52,416 bases of DNA, from positions 1 to 52,416 of the forward strand of contig JAJRWX010000092.1 of the NCBI GenBank assembly GCA_024276605.1, given 5' to 3'. How positions within the stretch are numbered: the first letter of the stretch is position 1; the number at the start of each line of letters is the position of its first letter. Under the pieces are notes generated by a model. It did no database searches, had not been told where the DNA came from, and worked only from the letters and a program-made list of their open reading frames with translations. This stretch comes from Planctomycetota bacterium (GTDB lineage Bacteria > Planctomycetota > Phycisphaerae > UBA1845). Positions 1 through 9,079 of this stretch are shown one piece after another. Position numbers and translations under genes: made by a program.

Positions 1-1659
1 AACACGCAAGTCAACCGTCGCAGATACGGAGCTGATGTCGATATCCGCCGGACCATCAGGAAGCTCTGCAAGAACATCCCTAAATTTTATCATTGACCAT
101 TGTTGCCTACCAGCCCCGTCGTCTACCCAAGAAAGACTTGAATCGGCCCCCAGCGCGCTGGACGGAGAATCGGTACTGATCGTCACATCGAGGACACCCC
201 GATAGCCCGGATTGATAATGGGATCATCATCATTGACTGTAATACTCGATTCCCCCTGACGCAAAGTCACCTCAACGGTGTCATCTTGATCTTCGGAAGC
301 TATGTCTTCATCCGACGGATCATAGTCCATGGGATCAAAAGCGCCGTGCGTATGTTGCAAGCCGATAAGTATCTCAGGTCGATTATCTCCGGAAAGATCG
401 GTCATGTAACTCACAGACGATATGCCATCCGTTCTGGCATCAGCACCTGGAATTTCAGTAATTCGCACCGGTGGTGCTTCAAGAATTACGCCGCTGAATG
501 ATTCACCCGTGGAGTTAACACCGATCGAACCACCAAATCTCGTTCGGTTTTGTCCATAGATCACATACGCCTCACCAATTTGCCCGAAACTTCTAGGATT
601 ACCAAACTGGGCGGCGAGAATAAAGTCGTCTACACCGTCAGCATCAAAATCAGTTAATGTCGACATGCTTGAGCCTAGTTGAGCGCCCGGATTGAAACCA
701 TAAAACCGCACACCGGAAATGGCTCGGCCAATATCAAACAAATCAACCACCCCGGCAGCCAACTGGGCCACGCTGATGGTACCCACGGCGTATTGATGTA
801 CACGGGGATTGGTCAGGTCGTCGGCGGTGACACGAATAAAGTATGGTTCGCCATCCGTTCGCGGTGGGATCATCGTGAGATCAATGGGAATATCGAAATC
901 GATCGGTTCAAAACTACCGGCCTCCACTGTTCGAGATGTGAGCACGATAATCTGGTTGGGATCGGGATTAGATGGATCGTCGTTGTCAGGGTCCAGATCA
1001 AGATCGAGTAGAACAAACAACGTGATGGCACTATCTGGATCGAAAGGTAACGCCGCTATAGGGCCAAAATCGGACGGCTGAACGGATACCCGAAGTATAT
1101 CATCCTGGGCTACACTTTGATTAAAAGCAGGATCGGTAACCGTGACCACCGGCGGTACGGTTTGTTGACCACGACCCGGCTCGACGATACGGATCACCGT
1201 ACGCTGCGTAATATTAGCAGCAGTCGTTTCAGAAAAAATCGTAACAATCGTGTTGACACCGTCGTTAATCGTACCACGAAGATTGTATGTGCCCACAGGG
1301 ATTAACGAGGTACGCACGGTAAAAGAGTCCGGACCGATAGAATCATTTTCGTCCACACCTTCAACTAGCACAATCACTTCGTTTGTTTCCGTGTTCACCA
1401 TTGCGAAGCTGATCAGGGCATTGTCATCGGGATCGCTGTCTACCCACTGAATCAAAAAATTCGCACCCTGGTCGGTCGTAACATCAGCCGTCGGCTGAGT
1501 GATTTGAAGCGTGGGCGGGTCGTTTCCGCTCAGGCCCGGTCCGACAACAGGTGTTGGCGTGGGCGCCCCCACACAAGACACGAGCACTGTAATCATGGCC
1601 CCTGCCAAAGTCAGGCATAACGCATACTGAACATCGTTCGATTTACAACAACGGTTCAT
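1..1659 (-). CDS. FG-GAP / DNRLRE-domain lipoprotein, 3' end outside window
   Basis: Open reading frame on the minus strand from ATG at 1659 through position 1 without a stop (553 codons seen), so the C-terminus lies beyond the window. The N-terminus is a lipoprotein signal: a hydrophobic stretch ending in LVSC (Cys about residue 29), followed by a Pro/Thr-rich linker. Residues of roughly 45-300 look like beta-sandwich (Ig/cadherin-type) repeats. FG-GAP/integrin-alpha-like calcium motifs follow (DFDADGVDDF; DLSGDNRPEI). The last part, with a Gln-Gly-rich start and DISSVSATVDLRV, resembles the DNRLRE family. Expected location is the outer envelope or cell surface; substrate unknown. The plus-strand ORFs of this stretch are shadows. 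A second FG-GAP lipoprotein lies at 38972-40795. Confidence 0.8.
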   Translation of the reverse strand, partial: MNRCCKSNDVQYALCLTLAGAMITVLVSCVGAPTPTPVVGPGLSGNDPPTLQITQPTADVTTDQGANFLIQWVDSDPDDNALISFAMVNTETNEVIVLVEGVDENDSIGPDSFTVRTSLIPVGTYNLRGTINDGVNTIVTIFSETTAANITQRTVIRIVEPGRGQQTVPPVVTVTDPAFNQSVAQDDILRVSVQPSDFGPIAALPFDPDSAITLFVLLDLDLDPDNDDPSNPDPNQIIVLTSRTVEAGSFEPIDFDIPIDLTMIPPRTDGEPYFIRVTADDLTNPRVHQYAVGTISVAQLAAGVVDLFDIGRAISGVRFYGFNPGAQLGSSMSTLTDFDADGVDDFILAAQFGNPRSFGQIGEAYVIYGQNRTRFGGSIGVNSTGESFSGVILEAPPVRITEIPGADARTDGISSVSYMTDLSGDNRPEILIGLQHTHGAFDPMDYDPSDEDIASEDQDDTVEVTLRQGESSITVNDDDPIINPGYRGVLDVTISTDSPSSALGADSSLSWVDDGAGRQQWSMIKFRDVLAELPDGPADIDISSVSATVDLRV

Positions 1660-1872
1660 CTACTCTACTCCATGATCCTTAGGCACGGGATACACACTAC
1701 CGGTCCCCAAGCGAAAATCGCCCCCGGTGCAGCTGTACCACGATCATAAAGTCACCATAAATGTCTCGTCAAGGCAGGCGTGAGCTTGCATGACGAAGGC
1801 TCTGTGCCAAATTTAGCGTCCTGGGGCTGCAGATTCGCGTCCTAAGGCATACCTAAACTGTCATTTTATCCT

Positions 1873-1992
1873 TCATTTACAGTATGCATGACGAATAAGC
1901 CCGGCTAGCCATGCATCTCTCCACGACGAGTATTGGCTACCATATTCGCCATTTGCGAATAAAAAACTGATCAAAATTATTGTAGCTATCAT
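1873..1992 (-). CDS. 39-aa small secreted or membrane protein (hypothetical)
   Basis: ATG at 1992 is preceded by AGGAGGTGA, a full-length anti-16S match, with 5 nt between AGGAGG and the ATG. This is one of the strongest Shine-Dalgarno sequences in the window. The product begins MIATIILISFLFANGEYG, a short hydrophobic helix like a signal or anchor, and continues with an aromatic/Trp-containing tail ending HAYCK. It is on the same strand as the lipoprotein gene that starts at 1659, 213 nt upstream of it. Family not recognised. Evidence is ribosome site plus hydrophobic profile only. Confidence 0.5.
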   Translation of the reverse strand: MIATIILISFLFANGEYGSQYSSWRDAWLAGLIRHAYCK

Positions 1993-2511
1993 CCTCACCT
2001 CCTCCGCTAATCGGACGCAACCACAAGCGCCAACCAGTTTGGTATCTAGCACACTTCTACTGAATCCGGGCCAGAGTCAGAGTTGATCTCCGGGCATTGT
2101 CCTTGTTCATCATCAGACAGGTGCTGGTTGATCTTAACTAGTGCTGTGTCACAGCTTAATGTTCGGGTTCATCCAGGGTGGCATGAGCAAGTTTTTTTTG
2201 CCCGTGTCGGCCTCTGGAACTACACGGGTAAGTCCCGATGTATCCCAACGTAATATCGGGATACATCGGGACTTACCCATGCCACCCGAATTCATAGCTG
2301 TGACAAAACACTAGGGACAACCTCGAGATCGTAGCGTTCGTTGGCATTTCTGACGTATGTTATCTCAGCGGCTGTGACAACAGCGTTACAGTATATGCTC
2401 GAGGTTAGCGGCCAAGCCCCACGCTGCTTCTACAGGCGACACTTTACATGGGAAACCGAAACCGACATCATATACACGTTTGAATGGTTGCTTTCGATGA
2501 GGAGACAAACA
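1993..2511. other. Intergenic region upstream of the TPR/pseudoprotease gene
   Basis: Apart from the palindromic element at 2138-2314, I see no gene here. The plus-strand reading frame of the next gene is open back to a TTG at 2341, but the ribosome site (AGGAG at 2499-2503) and the signal peptide put the true start at 2512, so 2341-2511 is treated as leader sequence. Confidence 0.5.
2138..2314. mobile_element. MITE-like palindromic element, copy A (177 bp)
   Basis: Terminal inverted repeats at 2138-2156 (CTAGTGCTGTGTCACAGCT) and 2296-2314 match at 17 of 19 positions. Inside is a perfect 21-bp hairpin, arms 2226-2246 and 2258-2278, with an 11-nt loop, plus an outer GGGTGGC/GCCACCC pair (2176-2182, 2281-2287). 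A TA sits at each edge (2139-2140 and 2312-2313), which would fit TA target duplication as in IS630/Tc1-type elements. It has no coding capacity. Related material occurs at about 6867-6918, 21658-21700, 22532-22590, 32101-32209 and 52311-52416. Confidence 0.75.
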
Positions 2512-3831
2512 ATGATCGCCGGTACCACACTTCTTCGCCAATCGCGCTTGGCTGTAATTTTAATGCTTGCTCTATTCATTATTCTTCCAGAAACCGTTTC
2601 TGCCCAAACGTCATCTAAGACTTCAACTATTCAACTACACCCCATGGCCAAGGTAATCAATTCGGTGGTTCGTATAACCACGCGTGATGAATCATTAGCT
2701 ATCATGGACGAAAGTCTTGGTCTTATCATTTCCGAAGACGGACTCATCATTACCACCTCCCTCTTCGTTAAGGATGCCTATCTGGCTACGGCTTCTGTGT
2801 CTGACGGCACAACTTATTTCGTTGATTCTATCCAAGCCAGGGATGTCAATTTGGATTTAGCCTTATTACGCATACGTAGTCAACATATGCCGGCTATCAG
2901 ATTATCTGACGGCGTCCCCCCTTCAGCTGGGACAGAGTTATTTGCCCTGAAATCTTGGAAAGATAAAAAGGCCAACCTGCTATCCGGAAAAGTATCTTCT
3001 CTTTGGCAAACCTCCGGTAAAATCGGCATGTACGAATTCGACGTCTTACTTGGCGGCAAGGCCATGGGTGGACCTGTTGTAGACAAAAATGGACAACTAA
3101 CGGGGATTAGCAACACCGTCTCACGGTCTTTTCGACGCAGTTCGCCCAATGCTACAACCATTTGCCCTGTAACAATTATCGCACAATACCTGTCCAACAA
3201 TATCAATGAGCGCGGCCGGCGTTTGGCCAGCGCCGCGAACGGTGCCTTTGGGGCTGATGGTGCAAACAAACTGGAAAAAATGTGGCGTTACCTTGACGAT
3301 GAACAATATGAAAAGGCCCTACATGAACTTCGGGTCATGCCTAGTTTGTTGCAGGATGCTTATATTTATTTGATCACGTTAGGTGTCACGCAATTAAAAC
3401 TCAATCAATTTGATGTCGCAGCGAAAACTTTCGCCAAGGCGAGTCAAGCCAACCTTCTTGATGCAAATCCCGCCTATTACGGCGGTGTAGCTCTTCGTAG
3501 TGCGAAAAGATTTGAAGAATCCATACTCGCTTTTCAGGATGCAACGCAAAGAAACCCACAGCATCTCGAAGCTTACATTGCCATGGGGCGGTCCTACAAC
3601 GCTATACAACAACCAAGCTTAGCCTTGGATGTGCTATCCAAGGCCCTCGCTCTCGATGCGAACAGTGTTGATGCGCACTTGCACATTGGTATTTCATACT
3701 GGGGACTGGGTGATCGGGATCGAACGATGGATCATCTCATGCAAGCGAGCATGATCGCTCCGCGAAGCTCCGCCGGTATACGCGCTACAGCATTGCTGGA
3801 TTCGGGAATCCCTATGCCAGACGAACAATAG
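2512..3831 (+). CDS. Exported TPR protein with inactive trypsin-like (S1C-type) domain
   Basis: Start ATG 2512 chosen for AGGAG 8 nt upstream and because it begins a signal peptide (hydrophobic 13-27, cleavage near SAQ, residue 31); 439 aa. Residues 45-200 keep the HtrA/DegP-like scaffold: LGLIISEDGLIITTS, DLALLRI (115-121) and GGPVVDKNGQLTGIS. However, the His-containing TNAHVV motif reads TTSLFV (81-86) and the GNSGGP Ser is replaced (KAMGGP, Met 185), so two of the three catalytic residues are missing. Residues of about 265-435 form TPR repeats. Likely a periplasmic binding or scaffold protein rather than a protease. It stands alone, convergent with sppA. Confidence 0.8.
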   Translation: MIAGTTLLRQSRLAVILMLALFIILPETVSAQTSSKTSTIQLHPMAKVINSVVRITTRDESLAIMDESLGLIISEDGLIITTSLFVKDAYLATASVSDGTTYFVDSIQARDVNLDLALLRIRSQHMPAIRLSDGVPPSAGTELFALKSWKDKKANLLSGKVSSLWQTSGKIGMYEFDVLLGGKAMGGPVVDKNGQLTGISNTVSRSFRRSSPNATTICPVTIIAQYLSNNINERGRRLASAANGAFGADGANKLEKMWRYLDDEQYEKALHELRVMPSLLQDAYIYLITLGVTQLKLNQFDVAAKTFAKASQANLLDANPAYYGGVALRSAKRFEESILAFQDATQRNPQHLEAYIAMGRSYNAIQQPSLALDVLSKALALDANSVDAHLHIGISYWGLGDRDRTMDHLMQASMIAPRSSAGIRATALLDSGIPMPDEQ

Positions 3832-3932
3832 CCATTATTCGCGCTCCCCTAAAAATCAGCGTTATTCCAGGCGGCAAATACCTGTCACGCTATGCGTTGA
3901 TAGCCACCCAGAATATGTCCGGTAAAAGTTGA

Positions 3933-5795
3933 TTATTTCATCCATATATCGATTGGCATCATCATAATAACACGCTCTTGGTGAATAAGTTCAATGCGTG
4001 TGAACGCTTGCAACAGCGTACGTACTCGATTTGGATCGAGTGTAGCCAGCATGGGAATGGCTGCCTTAAATATAGGCCATGATACCACAGACGTCTTGTT
4101 TGGCATGATACCGATCAATTCATCATCGCCATCCTTACCCAATAAAGCATCAAACAAACTAGGCGGTTCAGGAATCACGCGGATGTCATAGTCCCCAAGC
4201 TTGGCTCGGTTCGCGGCGTACTTGACGGCGTCACTAAGACCACCGATTTTGTCCACAAGTCCTCGTTCGAGTGCCTGTACGCCGGTGAATACACGACCTC
4301 CAGCTAATTCCTCGATAGGTTTAGTCAAACGATCGCCCCGTGCTGCAACGACATGACCTTTGAATGTGTCATACACGGTTGTCATATAGTGCCGTATCTT
4401 GGCTCGCTCTTTTTCATTAAATGGTGTGGCCGTACTTAACATACCAGCCATGGCTCCACGCTTATGCGGATACCAGTTTACACCGATCGATTCCCACGCC
4501 TTCTTGGTTACCAATTTGCCACCGATGACGCCGATCGAAGCCGTGATGGTATTGCGATCTGCAAAAACCATCTCGCTGCCGCAAGATACATAATAACCGC
4601 CGCTACCGGCGACATTGCCCATAGAAACGATCAGCGGTTTTTTCGCAGCCACCCGTTTCGTGGCATCAAGAATAATTTCCGAAGCCAATGCGGAACCGCC
4701 GGGAGAATCCACGCGCAAAACCACGGCTTTGACGGAATCATCAGCCGCTGCTTTATCTAAAGCTTTACGAATGGGTGTACTATAAGCGCCTTCAGATGAA
4801 CCAAAGATCGATTTTTGACCCCTACCGGTTTGAATAGTGCCTTCGACATACACAATGGCCACACTAGGCTCGGTGTATACCTTTGGCGTGGGATTCATTA
4901 AATTCATCATGTACTCAAACATGGCGAAGAAATTGTCGTCGGGAATACCCATTTCGTCCTCGTCGCCGTAGTCGGTGACTACATCTACATCCTCGCCAAA
5001 TCTAGATTGCAAATCAGCGATAAAATCCTGTCGATGTTGGATGACATCGATCAATCCAGCTTGTAAAGCTTCCTCGGCTGAGTAGGGTCCGTTATCAATA
5101 AGCGTACGTACCTTTTCGTTTTTCATCCCCCGACCAGTGGCAATCAACTCCACCAACCCATCGTATAAACCGTCAAATAGCCAGTTGTACATTTTCTCCG
5201 CCGGCTCGGATGGACCTTTGCGCATCAGGAATTCGCCGGCCGATTTGAAATCGCCACATTGTTCGATAACGGGAACAATACCCAGTTTATCTAATGCCCC
5301 CCGGATAAAAGGCGATTCGCCATACAAACCTATAAGCCAAATGTCACCCGTCGGGACAAGGCTGACGTGGGATGCAGCCGTGGACAACGCGTATGTCCAA
5401 TTGGTTAATTGATCCGCGTGAACAAAAACCTCTTTATCGACAGCCTTAAAACGCTGCAACGTGGCATGTAATTCTTCCACCTGTGCAGCACCAAGACCGG
5501 CTGATTGCACATCAATAACGATCGCGCGAATTTTTGGATCCTGTCTCGCCTTTTTTAGCCGGGACAATAGTGATTTCATCGAGGTAGGTGCAGCACCACC
5601 AAACAACGGTGGCATGTGTGACGGTGTTTCCACGATTTCTGCAGGAATCTTAAAGTAGGCTATTTTCTGTGCCGGAGGTGCAGACGATTTCTTGGTCAAC
5701 CGCTTGAGCGCGTCAAACTGACCGTAGGTTGACACCGGCGCGATCAAGGCTGCAGCCAAAAGAATGACCAAATATTTATATGTCGCTCGCATCAT
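3933..5795 (-). CDS. sppA: Signal peptide peptidase SppA, 67K type
   Basis: Membrane-anchored serine protease that degrades cleaved signal peptides. The frame is open to 5837, but ATG 5795 follows AGAGGAAAACAGTT and starts the hydrophobic anchor (YLVILLAAALIAPVS), giving 620 aa, the length expected for the duplicated-domain SppA. Catalytic Lys lies in GDFKSAGEF (Lys 184) in the N-terminal half. Nucleophile Ser lies in GNVAGSGGYY (Ser 398) in the C-terminal half. ASIGVIGGKL also fits the S49 family. An acidic insert DYGDEDEMGIPDD links the halves. It lies 166 nt downstream of the transglutaminase-like gene on the same strand. Confidence 0.93.
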   Translation of the reverse strand: MMRATYKYLVILLAAALIAPVSTYGQFDALKRLTKKSSAPPAQKIAYFKIPAEIVETPSHMPPLFGGAAPTSMKSLLSRLKKARQDPKIRAIVIDVQSAGLGAAQVEELHATLQRFKAVDKEVFVHADQLTNWTYALSTAASHVSLVPTGDIWLIGLYGESPFIRGALDKLGIVPVIEQCGDFKSAGEFLMRKGPSEPAEKMYNWLFDGLYDGLVELIATGRGMKNEKVRTLIDNGPYSAEEALQAGLIDVIQHRQDFIADLQSRFGEDVDVVTDYGDEDEMGIPDDNFFAMFEYMMNLMNPTPKVYTEPSVAIVYVEGTIQTGRGQKSIFGSSEGAYSTPIRKALDKAAADDSVKAVVLRVDSPGGSALASEIILDATKRVAAKKPLIVSMGNVAGSGGYYVSCGSEMVFADRNTITASIGVIGGKLVTKKAWESIGVNWYPHKRGAMAGMLSTATPFNEKERAKIRHYMTTVYDTFKGHVVAARGDRLTKPIEELAGGRVFTGVQALERGLVDKIGGLSDAVKYAANRAKLGDYDIRVIPEPPSLFDALLGKDGDDELIGIMPNKTSVVSWPIFKAAIPMLATLDPNRVRTLLQAFTRIELIHQERVIMMMPIDIWMK

Positions 5796-5961
5796 AACTG
5801 TTTTCCTCTCGCAGATTCGCAGGATTTCCAGGTGCATCTACTCACCATGACTATTCCACATATTCTCAATCAACAACACAATATCTTCACTATAAGCGTA
5901 CATCTTTCATCGTACCTGGGAAGTAACACTATGTAGGACGCACAAGTACTTACATCACCGC

Positions 5962-6792
5962 TTATTTGTCTGACACTTTCCAATGCATACTACGAACAAC
6001 CATAACGCTTACGGCCACAAAAAAGGCTGCCAGACCCGCCCATTGCAGTCCAAGGACCGGCTCGCGGTAGTTTTGTCCTCCTTGGCGAAATAAAAATAAT
6101 GCGCCAACTAGCATCCCTAAGGCAATCACATCGTATAAAAAACCCTTGCGATGATGTCGAAATAGCGACCATAAGACCACAATAAGAATCATCTCTCTGG
6201 CCAACGGGAACACAGCTACACCATAGGAAACGGCGCTGGTCAAATAGATTAAACCCAACCAATTGATCTTCAAACCATCGCCCGTAGCCTCGATCGCACT
6301 TTGATCGCCAGGCCCCATTAACTCCCCCGATTTGGTCTTCACCCAGACGTGAGAAAAATCCGTTACAATTTTCGCGTCATATCCCAAATGTTTGAGCAGC
6401 GAAGCTGCGACGACGGCCCGACCGTCACAATCCTCACGCCCCATATCGATGACCTCCGTCACTGTGGGTAAATAATCAGCAGTGCCCCATGTGTTCCAAT
6501 CCCAGTCGTAGGGGACTTGTTCGTATACCAACCGCTCTACAGTCATCATTATAAGGCCCTTGTTTGTAACTCCCTGGAGTTGCGTTTCGAGCATTTTTTT
6601 CATCGGTATGAGCGATAGTGCATCCGGTTCGATCAGCGCATTGGGATTACGCCAATGCTGGATATGTCGAACGAACATGGCCGGTGATGGAAAACAAACA
6701 GCCAATGTCGCCAGGGCGAAGATCAACCATTTCGTCGGCCAACGTATGGGCCAGGCAAGTTGATTGAGATTGAATATCTTCTTACCAATCAT
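5962..6792 (-). CDS. Transglutaminase-like membrane protein
   Basis: 276 aa. N-terminal membrane segment at about 21-40. A soluble transglutaminase-like core at about 95-165 has the Cys in REDCDGRAVVAASLLKHLG and the His in DFSHVWVK, the order found in papain-like transglutaminase folds. At least three hydrophobic segments follow (about 178-198, 215-235, 245-265). The likely topology is a catalytic domain in the periplasm held by C-terminal helices. The substrate is unknown; peptidase or cross-linking activity is possible. The third catalytic residue is not obvious. Same strand as sppA and hflKC, suggesting an envelope-maintenance neighbourhood rather than a tight operon. Confidence 0.7.
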   Translation of the reverse strand: MIGKKIFNLNQLAWPIRWPTKWLIFALATLAVCFPSPAMFVRHIQHWRNPNALIEPDALSLIPMKKMLETQLQGVTNKGLIMMTVERLVYEQVPYDWDWNTWGTADYLPTVTEVIDMGREDCDGRAVVAASLLKHLGYDAKIVTDFSHVWVKTKSGELMGPGDQSAIEATGDGLKINWLGLIYLTSAVSYGVAVFPLAREMILIVVLWSLFRHHRKGFLYDVIALGMLVGALFLFRQGGQNYREPVLGLQWAGLAAFFVAVSVMVVRSMHWKVSDK

Positions 6793-6866
6793 GGATGGCC
6801 ATCTTATGCTAAATCGTGGTTGGTAAGAACAACATCTCCCTTAGAGGCCTAGTTCTTTGTAACGGC

Positions 6867-6918
6867 TTATATTTTCGGGTTTATCGAGGCTGGCATGTGC
6901 AAGGTTTTTGCCCGTGTC
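6867..6918 (+). repeat. Truncated copy of the palindromic repeat
   Basis: The segment from CTTATATTTTCGGGTTTATC through GGCTGGCATG and GCAAGGTTTTTGCCCGTGTC matches the left half of copy A (2153-2209 area) with scattered changes. The terminal repeat upstream and the long hairpin downstream are missing, so this is a remnant. It lies between the transglutaminase-like gene and hflC. Confidence 0.6.
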
Positions 6919-7076
6919 CTACTCAGACTGAGCACACCGGCGCCATTGTCGATGCCGGACGGACATACGAGTAGCACATGACGAGTTGCGTCCCGTGAGG
7001 CGTACGATATGGACTCAGCAATATCCGCCGACAACATGGGTAATACTGCGACGCCGGTGGATTTAATCCATAATGC

Positions 7077-8027
7077 CTATTTCGTAGAATTTTCGTCAGC
7101 CCGATGAAGCAATTGCAGGAACTCATTGTCCGTCGTGAGTACCAGCCTGGTTCCCCGCGTAAGTGTTTTCTTGTATGCCTCCAGCGTCCGAAGGAATTGA
7201 TAGAAATCGGGAGACTTACCAAATGCCCTGGCTGTGATCTCGATTACCTTGGCGTCCGCCTGACCACGAATCTCAGTTGAGCGTTGCTCCATTTCTCCTT
7301 CGATCGCGTCCAATTCCTTACGTGTCTGCCCCAGAATCTTGTTCTTCTCCTCCTGGGCTTCAGACTCGTACAGGCTCGCGATCCGCATGCGCTCCGATCT
7401 CATCCGCTCGTAGACCTTCTCTCTAACTGATTGGATGTAGTTGATCCGCTTGATATGTACAGCGGCCAGCTCTATGCCGTAGGTGTCACCGAGATCATGG
7501 CTGGCGATCCGTTGGATCTCTTTTTCGATCTGCTGGCGACCTGTGGTTACCCGTTCGCGCCGCGCGGACCAGTCCCGTGCCAGCTCTTGGCTTTCATATT
7601 CGAGCGGATTGTCAGTGGTGCGCACTGCGTCGATTAGGTTGTTCTTGGCAATCACGCCGCGAACGGCGGAATCGACAACCTCGTCCAATCTGTGTTGGGC
7701 GTTACTGACGGTGCCCACGGCCTTGTAGAATTGCAGCGGGTCAACGATTCGCCAACGAGCCCATACGTCGATATAAATACGTCGTTTGTCCTTGGTTGGC
7801 ATGTTCTGCGGAGCACCGTCCCACGGCAAGAGCCGTTTCTCCATACGGTTGATCTCCTGCACAAAGGGGATTCGCCAATAATGACCAGCCTCCGTCACCG
7901 CCTTGACAGGCTTTCCAAACTCGGTGATGACCGCCTGTTGACCTTCCTGGACAACATATATTGATGTAAACGTCAGGATGCCCAGGGATACCGTGATCAG
8001 TATGGTTGCGGCACGTGCGATTCTCAT
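7077..8027 (-). CDS. hflC: SPFH/prohibitin protein HflC
   Basis: 316 aa. N-terminal membrane anchor (residues 8-28), then the SPFH core (VVQEGQQAVITEFGKPVK, and later IYIDVWARWRIVDP), then a long charged helix (ARRERVTTGRQQIEKEIQ; SEAQEEKNKILGQTRKELD). The C-terminus TLEAYKKTLTRGTRLVLTTDNEFLQLL is typical of HflC. HflC and HflK form a periplasm-facing cage that modulates FtsH in characterised bacteria. The ATG overlaps the hflK stop by four bases (8024-8027), so translation is probably coupled. No ftsH lies in the window. The hflKC block looks more GC-rich than its neighbours. Confidence 0.93.
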   Translation of the reverse strand: MRIARAATILITVSLGILTFTSIYVVQEGQQAVITEFGKPVKAVTEAGHYWRIPFVQEINRMEKRLLPWDGAPQNMPTKDKRRIYIDVWARWRIVDPLQFYKAVGTVSNAQHRLDEVVDSAVRGVIAKNNLIDAVRTTDNPLEYESQELARDWSARRERVTTGRQQIEKEIQRIASHDLGDTYGIELAAVHIKRINYIQSVREKVYERMRSERMRIASLYESEAQEEKNKILGQTRKELDAIEGEMEQRSTEIRGQADAKVIEITARAFGKSPDFYQFLRTLEAYKKTLTRGTRLVLTTDNEFLQLLHRADENSTK

Positions 8028-9079
8028 CGTCCACCTCCAGTCCGACGAGATCCGGCGGTGCTCGATGCCGTCTCGCCACCTCCAAGATTCAGCAGTGGGA
8101 GCAAACCCTTGATCGACTCGTCGATCACGATCTTGTCGTCCACCTGCATCAGAATGGCTTCCATAGCCTCCAGATAGAGGCGTGTCTTTGTCACTTCAGG
8201 GGCTTTCTCATATTCCGCTAGCCTGGCTAAAAAAGCGTTGGCCCGGCCCTCGGCCTGCTTCTGCTCCCTCAACGCATACCCCTCGGCCTCGGCAATCATT
8301 CGATCCCGTTGCCCGCGCGTCGCGGGAATCAGGCGGTTGCGCTCGCCCTTGGCTTCGTTAACAACCCGCTCCTTGCCCTGCTTGGCCCGGTTGACTGCGT
8401 CAAAAGCGTCCTTCACGGGGTCAGGTGGCGTAGCCGATTGGAGCTTAACCGCCACGATCCCGATACCGGCCTCAAAACCATCTAACATACGCTGAATTTC
8501 CATTTTCGCCTCAGCGGCGATCTTCTCGCGCCCGATTGTGATGACGGAGTCCACGCTTGCGTCGCCGATGATCTGCCGCATAACCGCCTCTGACACGTCG
8601 CGGATCAAGTCCTGGGCGTCCCTAGCCGGATCGCTCCACTGTTCACCACCGATCTTGAACAGGTAGTCCTGCGGCTTTTGGATGCGATATTGTACTACCC
8701 ATTCGACATGTGCTAGGTTCAGGTCAGCCGTGAGCATCCGAGCCATCGTCTCGTGCTCGGTCGTTGTCGGTGCGAACTCCGTACGTCGTCCGGCCACGGC
8801 TGTGCGATAGCCGAACTCCAGTGACTGAACCTTTTCCACCGGGACGGTGTACACCATGTCGATGGGCCAGGGCATCTTGAAATGTAAGCCTGGCGGCGTG
8901 TTCGCAAGGAACCGACCAAGTCGCAAGACGACGCCCCGGCTGTCCGCTTCAACCTTGTACAGCATGGAACCTGAAGCCCAGATCGCGACCAGCACAACTA
9001 TGGCCGCTATGATCCGTTTGCGATATACACGCCAGTAGTGACGAACGAGAACCATTGCATGTTCGAATTCCGGATCCAT
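8024..9079 (-). CDS. hflK: SPFH/prohibitin protein HflK
   Basis: Start ATG 9079 chosen for AAGGAAACGAAT just upstream; the frame is open to 9211 but that extension is polar and lacks an RBS. 351 aa. Short cytoplasmic N-terminus, membrane helix at about 21-40 (IIAAIVVLVAIWASGSML), SPFH domain starting VVLRLGRFLANTPPGLHFKM, and an Ala/Glu/Arg-rich helix (NEAKGERNRLIPATRGQRDR; AEGYALREQKQAEGRANAFL). The region YLEAMEAILMQVDDKIVID is characteristic of HflK. First gene of the hflK-hflC pair. Its Gly/Ser/Arg tail is shorter than in many homologues. Confidence 0.93.
   Translation of the reverse strand: MDPEFEHAMVLVRHYWRVYRKRIIAAIVVLVAIWASGSMLYKVEADSRGVVLRLGRFLANTPPGLHFKMPWPIDMVYTVPVEKVQSLEFGYRTAVAGRRTEFAPTTTEHETMARMLTADLNLAHVEWVVQYRIQKPQDYLFKIGGEQWSDPARDAQDLIRDVSEAVMRQIIGDASVDSVITIGREKIAAEAKMEIQRMLDGFEAGIGIVAVKLQSATPPDPVKDAFDAVNRAKQGKERVVNEAKGERNRLIPATRGQRDRMIAEAEGYALREQKQAEGRANAFLARLAEYEKAPEVTKTRLYLEAMEAILMQVDDKIVIDESIKGLLPLLNLGGGETASSTAGSRRTGGGR

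Noticed and set aside
286-1450. Several plus-strand ORFs
   Set aside because: They are shadows of the continuous minus-strand lipoprotein frame, which has a signal peptide and domain motifs.
6923-7222. 99-aa minus-strand ORF at the hflC 3' end
   Set aside because: It overlaps hflC in another frame and runs into intergenic DNA.
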